This document shows positions 53,910 to 61,217 of a stretch of 64,000 nt of DNA, in pieces. How positions within the stretch are numbered: position 1 is the stretch's first letter; each line of letters starts with the position of its first letter. This DNA is from an uncultured Oscillospiraceae bacterium. Lineage in GTDB: Bacteria > Bacillota > Clostridia > Oscillospirales > Ruminococcaceae. Both the position numbers and the translations under genes were made by a program. The notes under the pieces are model-generated. The model made no database searches and was not told where the DNA came from. It saw only the letters and a list, made by a program, of their open reading frames with translations. The stretch lies in contig URGQ01000003.1 in NCBI GenBank assembly GCA_900547385.1, positions 11,417-75,416 on the forward strand, in the 5' to 3' direction.

Positions 53910-54172
53910 TTGAAAGCATTTTGCAATCAGCTGCCGTTCCCCGTCACCAAATCGTAACCCAATTTTCAATTAAAAAGGCGGAATTCTGCCCCCAGGCGGC
54001 ATATAATAAAGACAGAGAAAGGGAGCACGGTGTCTCCACCACCGCCCTTTGAACAGCTTTCCGGTCTCCCAAAAAGACTGACGGATAAAAATTATTTTGG
54101 TTGGGAAAGGCTCTGCGAATGCAGGGCTTTTCTTTTTTGCTGTCTGCGCCGGTTTGTGCAGGGGGCCGGCCG
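53910..54172 (+). ncRNA. Candidate small RNA between the BofC-like and DUF4015 genes
   Basis: No gene is seen in this stretch. A -10 box TATAAT (54002-54007) with a poor -35 is followed by about 120 bases containing a small hairpin near CGGTG/CACCG and a GGGAG/CTCCC pairing. They end in GCTCTGC-GAAT-GCAGGGC followed by TTTTCTTTTTT (54114-54138), which looks like an intrinsic terminator. The arrangement fits a small RNA of roughly 125 nt, but no known RNA family is recognised. Confidence 0.3.
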
Positions 54173-54257
54173 GGGCCGCAGGCCAAACCGCCCTCCGGGC
54201 GGTTTCAGCAGTCTGCGACTGCTGCGGCGGCGCTACGCGCCGCCGGGCCTGCGGCCC
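54173..54257. repeat. Four-way-junction repeat, copy G
   Basis: Outer 12-bp stem GGGCCGCAGGCC (one more G-C pair outside). Hairpins AAACCGCCC (loop TCC), CAGCAGTC (loop TGC) and CGGCGGCGC (loop TAC) tile exactly: 12+21+19+21+12 = 85 bases. Confidence 0.93.
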
Positions 54258-54286
54258 CGCCCGCCCCTGACGCCAGTCCCCGCAAA

Positions 54287-54322
54287 AGGGCCGTCCCGCC
54301 CCACCCGGAGCGAAACGGCCCT
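54287..54322 (-). terminator. Terminator at the end of the Rnf-like gene cluster
   Basis: AGGGCCGT and ACGGCCCT form an 8-bp stem over a 20-nt GC-rich loop; on the minus strand TTTTG follows. It lies just past the DUF4015 gene. Confidence 0.6.
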
Positions 54323-54328
54323 GCTTTA

Positions 54329-55549
54329 TTATCTTGTCTGCTCCAGCAGGATGCTCACCGCGCCGGCTTCCTGCGCCGCCCGGATCTGCTCCGCCCGCTG
54401 GGTCTCGCCCCAGCCGCTGCCCTGCCACAGGTCCGCCGCGGGGGCATAGTCCTGCACCTCCGCGGCCAGCGTTACCCCGGCCGGCAGCTTTTTGGAAAGG
54501 GAGGACCACCACGGATGCATCACGGTATAGATGCTCTCCTCCAGCGGGGCCTTGCGGGTGGCAAACTGCTCCGGCGCCGCCTTGATCAAGCAGTTCTCCG
54601 CCGAGGCCATCACAGTCAGCGGGCTGCCGCCCAGCCGCACGCTCTCGCCGGAAAGATCCCCCAGCCACAGCGCCGTCCACAGGCTCACATTCCGGGCCTT
54701 CATGGCGGCTGCCGCCTTGGCGGTAAAGTCCGCCAGCACCTTGGATTTATCCACCGTCACGCCCTTTTCGGCGTAGGTGGCCAGATTCAGCGAATATCCG
54801 GTGGGGAACTGCACCCCCTCCAGGATCAGCACCTCCAGGCCGTTATCCGCGGCCTCGCCCAGCAGACTTAGGATATACCCCTGCGCCCGCTCGCTCATGG
54901 GATTGAGCCATGTGTGGCCGCCGGCCTCCTTATCGTTGTGGATCCAGTTGGTCTCGGTATAGTTGTATTTTACCGTCGCGTCGGTCAGCTTGCGCCCGGC
55001 GGTGTGGTCGTCAAAGGCCCACAGTCGGCCCACGGGGGTCAGCTCCGCCGCCTTTATCTTGGCTATAACCGCCGGGAGGTCGTACCGCTGGGCGGTCTGG
55101 GCCGTATTGCCGGTCACATCCTCCAGCGCACTTTGGTACAGCACCAGGCCATCCTCATCCTTCAGGGTAAATACCGCTCCGGTATAGCCCTTGGCCGCCA
55201 GGGCCGAAAGCCGGTTCTCCAGCGCCGCCATGTCATACAGCACCGCCGTATCCAGCACCGCGCAGCTCTCCGGCAGGGCGGTCTGCTCCGCGGTGGGCTC
55301 GTCGGTGGTTCCCGGATTTTCGGGATTCCCCGGCTGATTTTGGTTCTGCTCCTCCTGGCGCTGCTGTTCCTGACGCTGCTGGCGCTCCTCGGCCTTTTCG
55401 GTCAGCCACGCGCTGATGGGATCATACAAAAACCACCCGGCGGCACAGGCCCCGGCGATCAGCAGCACCATCAGCACCGTTTTCAGCGTCGCGGCTGTTT
55501 TTTGGTGCCTGCGGTCCCGTCCGTAGCGTTTTACCTTGTATTCCTTCAT
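54329..55549 (-). CDS. Putative glycoside hydrolase, DUF4015-like, membrane-anchored
   Basis: A 406-residue protein. A basic N-terminus and one membrane helix (TVLMVLLIAGACAAGWFLY) are followed by a Gln/Glu/Asn-rich linker, then a domain resembling DUF4015, a TIM-barrel group related to glycoside hydrolases (YTGAVFTLKDEDGLVLYQ and NGLEVLILEGVQFPTG). The usual catalytic acids cannot be fixed by eye. It starts 28 bp after rnfA on the same strand and is probably the last gene of that operon, an unusual partner for electron-transport genes. Confidence 0.65.
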   Translation of the reverse strand: MKEYKVKRYGRDRRHQKTAATLKTVLMVLLIAGACAAGWFLYDPISAWLTEKAEERQQRQEQQRQEEQNQNQPGNPENPGTTDEPTAEQTALPESCAVLDTAVLYDMAALENRLSALAAKGYTGAVFTLKDEDGLVLYQSALEDVTGNTAQTAQRYDLPAVIAKIKAAELTPVGRLWAFDDHTAGRKLTDATVKYNYTETNWIHNDKEAGGHTWLNPMSERAQGYILSLLGEAADNGLEVLILEGVQFPTGYSLNLATYAEKGVTVDKSKVLADFTAKAAAAMKARNVSLWTALWLGDLSGESVRLGGSPLTVMASAENCLIKAAPEQFATRKAPLEESIYTVMHPWWSSLSKKLPAGVTLAAEVQDYAPAADLWQGSGWGETQRAEQIRAAQEAGAVSILLEQTR

Positions 55550-55577
55550 CCTTCTCTACTCCTTACAGTCATGGCCT

Positions 55578-56180
55578 TTACGCCGCCAGCGAATGCCCCA
55601 GCAGCCCGAACAGCGCCATCGAGATCATCCCCGCACCGATCAGCCGAATGGGCAGCCCGCGCAGGAAAAAGGGCAGGCGGGTATATTTCAACCGGTCGGC
55701 AAAGACAATATGCAGCCGCACCGCCAGCAGGTAGCCCAGTCCGCTGCCCAGCCCAAATACCAGGCACTCATACCAGCGGTAGTTGTTCAAACAGCACAGC
55801 AGCAGTACACCCACCGGCAAAAAGGAAAAGCAATCCCGGGTGATGGCATGCATAAAGGTTTCGGTCGGGCGGTTATTCTTGGTGGCCTGGAACAGAATAC
55901 CGCAGCCCGCCAAAAAGATCACGATATACAGCAGGATGCCCGCCGGGGTGCTCAGATAAACAGGAATATCGGTATAACCGGTAAAGATCAGCCGTCCCAG
56001 CCAGCCCGAAATGGCCGCCGGCAGGCACATCCCCGCCGCGATGATGCTCCGCAGCATCACATCCCGGCGTTCATTCAGCTGGGCATCCACCGTTTCCGCA
56101 ATAAAGCAGCGGGTGTAGAAAGGATTTTCCACCAGGGCCGCCGTCAGCAGCAGGCCCAAAAGGTTCAGCGCCAGATTCAT
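55578..56180 (-). CDS. rnfA: Rnf/Nqr-type membrane protein, RnfA-like
   Basis: A 200-residue integral membrane protein of the RnfA/RnfE/NqrDE superfamily with six hydrophobic segments (LALNLLGLLLTAALVENPFYTRCF, AGMCLPAAISGWLGRLIF and so on). In complete complexes RnfA and RnfE form an inverted pair that holds a 2Fe-2S cluster through cysteines inside the membrane. The ATG overlaps the stop of the preceding gene (ATGA). The assignment to A rather than E rests on order and length. Confidence 0.7.
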   Translation of the reverse strand: MNLALNLLGLLLTAALVENPFYTRCFIAETVDAQLNERRDVMLRSIIAAGMCLPAAISGWLGRLIFTGYTDIPVYLSTPAGILLYIVIFLAGCGILFQATKNNRPTETFMHAITRDCFSFLPVGVLLLCCLNNYRWYECLVFGLGSGLGYLLAVRLHIVFADRLKYTRLPFFLRGLPIRLIGAGMISMALFGLLGHSLAA

Positions 56181-56962
56181 GCCTCAGCCTCCTTCCCCAC
56201 GGTCTCCGCCTGTCTCCGGCGGTGAATAGCCCGGCGCAGCGTGGCCTCCACGGCCCGCAGCACCGCCAGCAAAAAGCCGGAAAGGATCAGCCCGAAGAAG
56301 GGCTGCTCCGCCGCCTCGGTCCGGATGGACATCGCCACAGGCAGGCCCAGCAGGGTATTGTGGCGTAAAAGCTCCCGCAGGGCGCCGCTTACCAGGATGA
56401 TAATGCAGAAGTCCCGCAAAAAGCGCAGCGTCCGTCCCCAGAATTCCCGCATGTTATCCACCGCGGTATAGCTATCCGCCTGCAGCAGCACCGGGGCCGC
56501 CACCAGCAGGAAGAGATAGATTCCCAGGGAATCGAAGGCGCCCGGCCAGTACAGCACCAGCGCCACACAGCAGGCAGCCGCCAGCATAGCCGCCACCAGC
56601 ACAGTCAGCGGCAGGGCCACCCATTCCGCCAGGTTCAGCTTCCGCCGTAAAATAAGATGCAGCGCCGAGCAGGGCAGCATTAGGATAATGAGCACCGCGC
56701 ACAGGATAATGCCGTTCTGCAGGGAGGTGGCGCCCACCGCCCAGAACGGCACCGCGCCCAGCATCAGGTAGGCGTGGTCCTCACTGGTTTTTTCCGCCAC
56801 GCGGCGGCGGGCCTGGGCCCGGGCGCTGCTTTTCTGCACCCGGCGGGTCCAGCGGCCCGGCAGCAGGCGGGAGCGCCGCTCTTTTTGCTCTTCATCCTGC
56901 GGATAATGGATCAGCTCTTCAGCATCGTGCTCATTGATCTCCGGCAGCTTCTCGTTTGGCAT
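56177..56962 (-). CDS. rnfE: Rnf/Nqr-type membrane protein, RnfE-like, with polar N-terminus
   Basis: A 261-residue protein. The first 75 residues are charged and look cytosolic (EINEHDAEELIHYPQDEEQKERRSRLLPGRW), unlike standard RnfE of about 200 residues. Six membrane segments follow, including LMLGAVPFWAVGATSLQNGIILCAVLIILMLPCSAL, which matches the RnfA/E fold. It overlaps the end of rnfD by 32 bp; GGAGG precedes the ATG. Confidence 0.65.
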   Translation of the reverse strand: MPNEKLPEINEHDAEELIHYPQDEEQKERRSRLLPGRWTRRVQKSSARAQARRRVAEKTSEDHAYLMLGAVPFWAVGATSLQNGIILCAVLIILMLPCSALHLILRRKLNLAEWVALPLTVLVAAMLAAACCVALVLYWPGAFDSLGIYLFLLVAAPVLLQADSYTAVDNMREFWGRTLRFLRDFCIIILVSGALRELLRHNTLLGLPVAMSIRTEAAEQPFFGLILSGFLLAVLRAVEATLRRAIHRRRQAETVGKEAEA

Positions 56963-57929
56963 AGCGCGCCCTCCTTTCCTTCTGCATCCGCCTCTCGGTC
57001 ACGGTATCAATATGATGGTTGATAATATTCATCAGCAGCACCACAAAAAGGATGCCCTGCTGGTAAGCGCCAAAGTAATTATACCCCACCAGCAGCAGCC
57101 CCGCCACAATGCTGGAAAGCAGCCGGCCCTCCTCCCGGGTGGCGCCGGTCACCGGCTCCGAGAGCATGAAAATAGTGCCGAACAGCGCCGCAGTGCCAAA
57201 AATCTCATAGTACATGGAGGCCAGTGAGGAATAGGCAGCGCGGGGGAAGAAGGCCGCAAAGACCGCCACCACCCCCAGGGTGATGAGCGGCTGCCACAGC
57301 CGGATGCTCCCCCGGGCCGCCAGGTACAGCATACAGGCCAGCAGCACCAGGCCGTTCAGGGTGCCCATGGGGCCGGGGTGCAGGCCCAGCATCACGCTGG
57401 TCATATCGGTGGAGGGAACGCTGCCCACGCTGAGAACATAGGCAATGGAATTGGTGGTACGCGCCGTCACCTCGCCAAATACTTCGGGATTGGTAAAGGT
57501 GGCGGGATAGGCAAAGACCAGCTGCGGCCAGCACAGTGTCACAAACAGCAGGCCGCCCGCCGCGGGATTAAACAGGTTGTAGCCGGTGCCGCCAAAGGCG
57601 TATTTCACCAGCAGTATGGCAAATACATCGGCCACGATGACCACATAGTACGGGATGGAGGCCGGCAGCATCAGGGGGATCATCATGCCGGTGACCAGCG
57701 CCGAAATATCATGGGCGTTGTGGCGCTCCAGCCGCAGAATGCTGCCCAGCCATTCGCACAGCATGCACACCGCCATGGAAACGACCCCCAGCATAACGGC
57801 CCGCCAGCCATAGTAAAAGGCCGCGATGAGGTAAAGGGCCGCCATGCACAGCATCACATCCAGCATAATGCCCCGGGTGGTGGTAGGGTGCTTGATGTAC
57901 GGCGCCATCAAGGAAGATTCACGGATCAC
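56931..57929 (-). CDS. rnfD: Rnf/Nqr-type membrane subunit, RnfD-like
   Basis: A 332-residue membrane protein. LMAPYIKHPTTTRGIMLDVMLCMAALYLIAAFYYGWRAVML matches the N-terminus of RnfD/NqrB (SPH-x-R ... start of helix 1). VTGMMIPLMLPASIPYYVVIVADVFAILLVKYAFGGTGYNLFNPAAGGLLFV is the conserved central region. I do not see the S/T-G-A-T flavin-attachment motif at its expected place before the helix containing PGPMGTLNGLVLL. The GTG start at 57929 overlaps the rnfC stop; it restores the family N-terminus better than ATG 57908. Confidence 0.8.
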   Translation of the reverse strand: MIRESSLMAPYIKHPTTTRGIMLDVMLCMAALYLIAAFYYGWRAVMLGVVSMAVCMLCEWLGSILRLERHNAHDISALVTGMMIPLMLPASIPYYVVIVADVFAILLVKYAFGGTGYNLFNPAAGGLLFVTLCWPQLVFAYPATFTNPEVFGEVTARTTNSIAYVLSVGSVPSTDMTSVMLGLHPGPMGTLNGLVLLACMLYLAARGSIRLWQPLITLGVVAVFAAFFPRAAYSSLASMYYEIFGTAALFGTIFMLSEPVTGATREEGRLLSSIVAGLLLVGYNYFGAYQQGILFVVLLMNIINHHIDTVTERRMQKERRARYAKREAAGDQ

Positions 57930-58984
57930 GGCTCCTCGCCCCCTTTCATCTTCTGCCGGTACAGCAGGATCTCCCCTGCCACCGACTGCCGGGAGGGACA
58001 GATATAGCTGCAGCAGGTGCACTGGGTGCAGTCCTCTATGCCCAACTCCTCCACCGCCCGGCGGTTGCCGCGGCGCAGCTCCTGCAAAATTCTCATGGGG
58101 TTCAGACCCTGGGGACATACGGCGGTGCACCGCCCGCAGCCGATGCAGGTATAGCTGTATTCATGCTTATCATCCCGGATAGCCAAAACGGCGGTGGTGC
58201 TCAGCTCCACCTTTTCATTCCGCAGATCCTCGGTGGCCGTACCGGTCAGCGGCCCGCCCAGGATGACACGGGTGGGGCGCTCGGTCAAGCCGCACAGCTT
58301 CAGCAGCTCCAGTACTGGGGTGCCCAGCGGGGCTTCCACATTGCGGGGGAAGCCGACGCAGTTGCCCGCCACCGTCACAAAGGTGGTGGTCTGCGGGCGG
58401 CCCTCCACCGCGGCCCGGTACAGGTGGATCATGGCGCAGGCCCCACACAGCAGCCAGCTGCCCTTTCCGCTGTATCGCTCAGTCAGCTCTTCCTCCATCT
58501 GGCACTGGGCGGGGTATTTGCCGCCCACCCTCTTGATGGGGATGCCGCCGATATTGCGGGGAATGGCCACCTCGCTGTCGCTGATGTGCCTATAGACCAG
58601 CACCGTGGCATCGGTGGTGCCCAGAGCCCGGGCCGCCAGCCGGATGCCGCCCGCGCACTGGTCCCGCAGGGCCAGCATGGGGCCCATCTGGCTGCTGACA
58701 TACGGCTCGTCATCTATGGCATCGATGAGCAGCATAGTGCCGCTGCCCATGGCCTCCCGCAGCTTTTCCGCCAGCGGTCGGCCGTCGGTCTCATCCACGA
58801 TATCGGCTTCCTCCGCCGCCCGCAGGATCTCCTCCGGCGAAAGCTCATCAATATCACGCGGGTTTTCACACGGCTCCGCCGGCTCCATCTGCTTCACGGT
58901 GCGGGAAAGGGCAGGTTCCTTCATCTGCTCCAGCATCACGCCGCGGCGGTACAGCCCCTTGAATATCTTATCGGTCAATTGCAT
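57926..58984 (-). CDS. rnfC: Rnf complex subunit RnfC-like, iron-sulfur protein
   Basis: A 352-residue soluble iron-sulfur protein. Two 4Fe-4S motifs are present near the C-terminus: CIGCGRCTAVCPQG and CTQCTCCSYICPS (the second slightly unusual with adjacent cysteines). The SLBB-like region and APLGTPVLELLKLCGLTERPTRVILGGPLTG are as in RnfC. The N-terminal GxGGAGFPT NADH/FMN-binding loop of canonical RnfC (about 440 residues) is not recognisable. It is the first gene of the Rnf-like run; rpe lies 37 bp upstream on the same strand. Confidence 0.8.
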   Translation of the reverse strand: MQLTDKIFKGLYRRGVMLEQMKEPALSRTVKQMEPAEPCENPRDIDELSPEEILRAAEEADIVDETDGRPLAEKLREAMGSGTMLLIDAIDDEPYVSSQMGPMLALRDQCAGGIRLAARALGTTDATVLVYRHISDSEVAIPRNIGGIPIKRVGGKYPAQCQMEEELTERYSGKGSWLLCGACAMIHLYRAAVEGRPQTTTFVTVAGNCVGFPRNVEAPLGTPVLELLKLCGLTERPTRVILGGPLTGTATEDLRNEKVELSTTAVLAIRDDKHEYSYTCIGCGRCTAVCPQGLNPMRILQELRRGNRRAVEELGIEDCTQCTCCSYICPSRQSVAGEILLYRQKMKGGEEP

Positions 58985-59020
58985 GGTATTTCTCCTTACT
59001 TTTCCGGAGCTTTCTTCGCG

Positions 59021-59671
59021 TTATACGGCGGCTCTTGCCAGCTCCCGCAGCGCGGTGATCTCCGCTCCGTAGTCCTCCCGGCCAAATACGGCACTGCCCG
59101 CCACAAAACAGTTGGCGCCCGCGGCCGCGGCGGCGGCTATCGTTTTCCGGTTGATGCCGCCATCCACCTGCAAAACGGTACCGGGGCGGCAGCGCTGCCG
59201 CAGCCAGGCCAGCTTCGGCATCATGTCCTCCATAAAGCTCTGCCCGCCAAAGCCCGGCTCCACCGTCATCACCAGCACCAGCTCCACCTCATCCAGATAG
59301 GGGGCCAGCACCTCCACCGGGGTGCCCGGCTTGACGGAAATGCCCGCCTTCATGCCCTCGGCATGGATCATGCGGATGGTCTCGGCGGGGTCGCCCTCCG
59401 CCTCCACATGGAAGGTGACGAGATCGGCGCCGCTTTTTTTCAGGTCGGTGATATATTTCTGCGGCTGGCTTATCATAATATGCACATCAAAGAACAGGTC
59501 GCATACCGGGCGGATGCACTTGATGACCGGCATCCCGAAAGAGATATTCGGCACAAAGTGCCCGTCCATCACATCGATGTGCAGCCAGTCGGCGCCGCCC
59601 TGTTTTACACGGTCCAGTTCTTCTTTCAGCCGGGCAAAATCCGCCGAAAGCATGGAGGGAGAGATCAGCAT
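59021..59671 (-). CDS. rpe: Ribulose-phosphate 3-epimerase
   Basis: Interconverts ribulose-5-phosphate and xylulose-5-phosphate in the pentose phosphate pathway. The beta/alpha-barrel motifs are LISPSMLSADFARL, WLHIDVMDGHFVPNISFGMPV (metal-binding His and Asp), VMTVEPGFGGQSFM and VDGGINRKTI. 216 residues is full length. The ATG is preceded by GAGGAAC. It is 37 bp ahead of rnfC on the same strand and may share its transcript. Confidence 0.97.
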   Translation of the reverse strand: MLISPSMLSADFARLKEELDRVKQGGADWLHIDVMDGHFVPNISFGMPVIKCIRPVCDLFFDVHIMISQPQKYITDLKKSGADLVTFHVEAEGDPAETIRMIHAEGMKAGISVKPGTPVEVLAPYLDEVELVLVMTVEPGFGGQSFMEDMMPKLAWLRQRCRPGTVLQVDGGINRKTIAAAAAAGANCFVAGSAVFGREDYGAEITALRELARAAV

Positions 59672-59873
59672 AGTGGGGTTCCTCTTTTCACGGGTGGTTT
59701 ATCTGCGCAAATAGGCGTATTTCACCTATTTTGATTCTATTTTATCATATCGCATCTTGTCCCTCCCGTCAATAAATTCTATTTGACGCTTTCCTGAACA
59801 ATCTGTGAAAAGTGCAGCGGGCCGGCGGGCGGAGGCGGCACTTCCCCGCGGCTCCCTGCAAGGGGCCGGTTCC

Positions 59874-59954
59874 GGGCCGCAGGCCAAACCGTCCTTTGGA
59901 CGGTTTCAGCGAACTTCGTTCGCTGCGGCGGCTCCGCCGCCGGGCCTGCGGCCC
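59874..59954. repeat. Four-way-junction repeat, copy H
   Basis: Outer 12-bp stem GGGCCGCAGGCC/GGCCTGCGGCCC. Hairpins AAACCGTCC (loop TTT), CAGCGAAC (loop TTC) and CGGCGGC (loop TCC): 12+21+19+17+12 = 81 bases with nothing unpaired outside the loops. The rest of the 59672-60136 gap holds the promoter of the arginase gene and no other gene. Confidence 0.95.
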
Positions 59955-60028
59955 GCACTCTCCCCTCGCAGCAGCTCTCCCTCCAAGTGTCCCCAGCCGC
60001 CCCGCCCCAAATATTCACACAATTCCGG

Positions 60029-60057
60029 TTGTTTCTCCCCGGCTGCTGTGGTACAAT
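60029..60057 (+). promoter_or_regulatory. Promoter of the arginase-family gene
   Basis: TTGTTT (60029-60034) and TACAAT (60052-60057) with 17-bp spacing. The leader contains a TTGGGG/CCCCAA hairpin (about 60074-60091). Confidence 0.6.
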
Positions 60058-60136
60058 AGGGTACGGTTTAATTTGGGGGTTTTTACCCCAAGATATCCCT
60101 GAAGAACTTGATTGATCCGAAAGGAAGGTACCCGCT

Positions 60137-61036
60137 ATGCGGTTTTCACTTATTGCGGCCCCGCTGGAGCTGGGCTGCGGCACTACCGGCTGCGCCATGG
60201 GCGGCGCGGCTCTCGTCAGCGGAGAGAACGGACTTCTCTCCTTCCTCACCCACAATGGCATCAGCGCCTCGGCGGATTCCGCCTTTGTACCGATGACCGC
60301 CCGCCGGGAGGAGGAGCCCGCCCCCCACTATCTGCCGGAAGTGGTGACCGCCTGCTGCGCCACCCGGGATGCTGTTTCCGCCGCCCAGGGAGAGGGCGCT
60401 TTCCCCGTTACCCTCGGCGGCGACCACGCCCTGGGACTGGGCACCGTAGCCGGCACCGCCCAGCACTACTCCCCGGAGGAGCTTTCCCTCGTCTGGGTGG
60501 ATGCCCACACCGATATCAACACCGAAAATTCCTCCCTTTCCGGCAATATCCACGGCATGCCCATCGCGGCGCTGCTGGGCCTTTGCGGGCAGGAACTTTC
60601 CTCGGTCTGCGGGGGACTGCCCGCCCTGCGCCCGGAAAATGTCCACATCATCTTCGCCCGGGATATCGACCCCGCCGAAGAGCGGATCATTGCGGAACAG
60701 GGCGTTCACCTTTACCGCATGAGCGAGATCAAGGAGCAGGGCCTCTCCGCGGTGCTGCACCGCCTGCTGGGCAATATCACCACTCCCTTCTGCCATGTCA
60801 GCTGGGATGTGGACAGTCTGGATGCGTCTTTTATCCCCGCCACCGGTCTGCCCATTCCGGATGGCCCCGACCCCAAGGCCGTAACCGATGTGCTGCTGGC
60901 CCTGGCGGCCTCCGGCAAGATGGTGGCCCTGGACTGTGTGGAGTATAACCCCGCCCGGGACTCTGACGGCAGCTGCTGCCGCACCGTTCTGGGCATCCTG
61001 GAGCCGGTGCTACTGGCCCTGGCCGCCAAACCGTGA
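60137..61036 (+). CDS. Arginase/agmatinase family ureohydrolase
   Basis: A 299-residue binuclear manganese hydrolase. The metal ligands are in LGGDHALGLGT, VWVDAHTDINT and VSWDVDSLDASFIPATG. The last matches the arginase SxDxDxxDP(S)xxPxTG motif with Ala-Ser in place of Pro. The overall pattern (GCAMGGAAL near the N-terminus, HG after the second motif) suggests arginase rather than agmatinase or formiminoglutamase, but the substrate is not proven. Monocistronic with its own promoter; repeat copy I follows. Confidence 0.85.
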   Translation: MRFSLIAAPLELGCGTTGCAMGGAALVSGENGLLSFLTHNGISASADSAFVPMTARREEEPAPHYLPEVVTACCATRDAVSAAQGEGAFPVTLGGDHALGLGTVAGTAQHYSPEELSLVWVDAHTDINTENSSLSGNIHGMPIAALLGLCGQELSSVCGGLPALRPENVHIIFARDIDPAEERIIAEQGVHLYRMSEIKEQGLSAVLHRLLGNITTPFCHVSWDVDSLDASFIPATGLPIPDGPDPKAVTDVLLALAASGKMVALDCVEYNPARDSDGSCCRTVLGILEPVLLALAAKP

Positions 61037-61066
61037 TTTTTTAGGCCCCTGCAGGGGGCGGGCTAC

Positions 61067-61145
61067 GGGCCGCAGGCCGTTTTGGCTGCGCCGAAACACG
61101 CAGGCGGAGCCTGCGTCGGCGGCTGCGCCGCCGGGCCTGCGGCCC
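61067..61145. repeat. Four-way-junction repeat, copy I
   Basis: Outer 12-bp stem GGGCCGCAGGCC/GGCCTGCGGCCC. Hairpins GTTTTGGC/GCCGAAAC (loop TGC, one T-G pair), ACGCAGGC (loop GGA) and CGGCGGC (loop TGC): 12+19+19+17+12 = 79 bases, no unpaired junction base. Confidence 0.95.
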
Positions 61146-61217
61146 GCCCCGCCCCTTTCCGGAGCCTTTCCCATACCGGGCCGGCCCCCACCGGCCCCTC
61201 GCTGTAAGGAGTACCCT

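Noticed and set aside
54002..54138. SRP RNA, 6S RNA or a known riboswitch
   Set aside because: None of the conserved sequence elements of these RNAs could be found, so it is listed only as an unnamed candidate.
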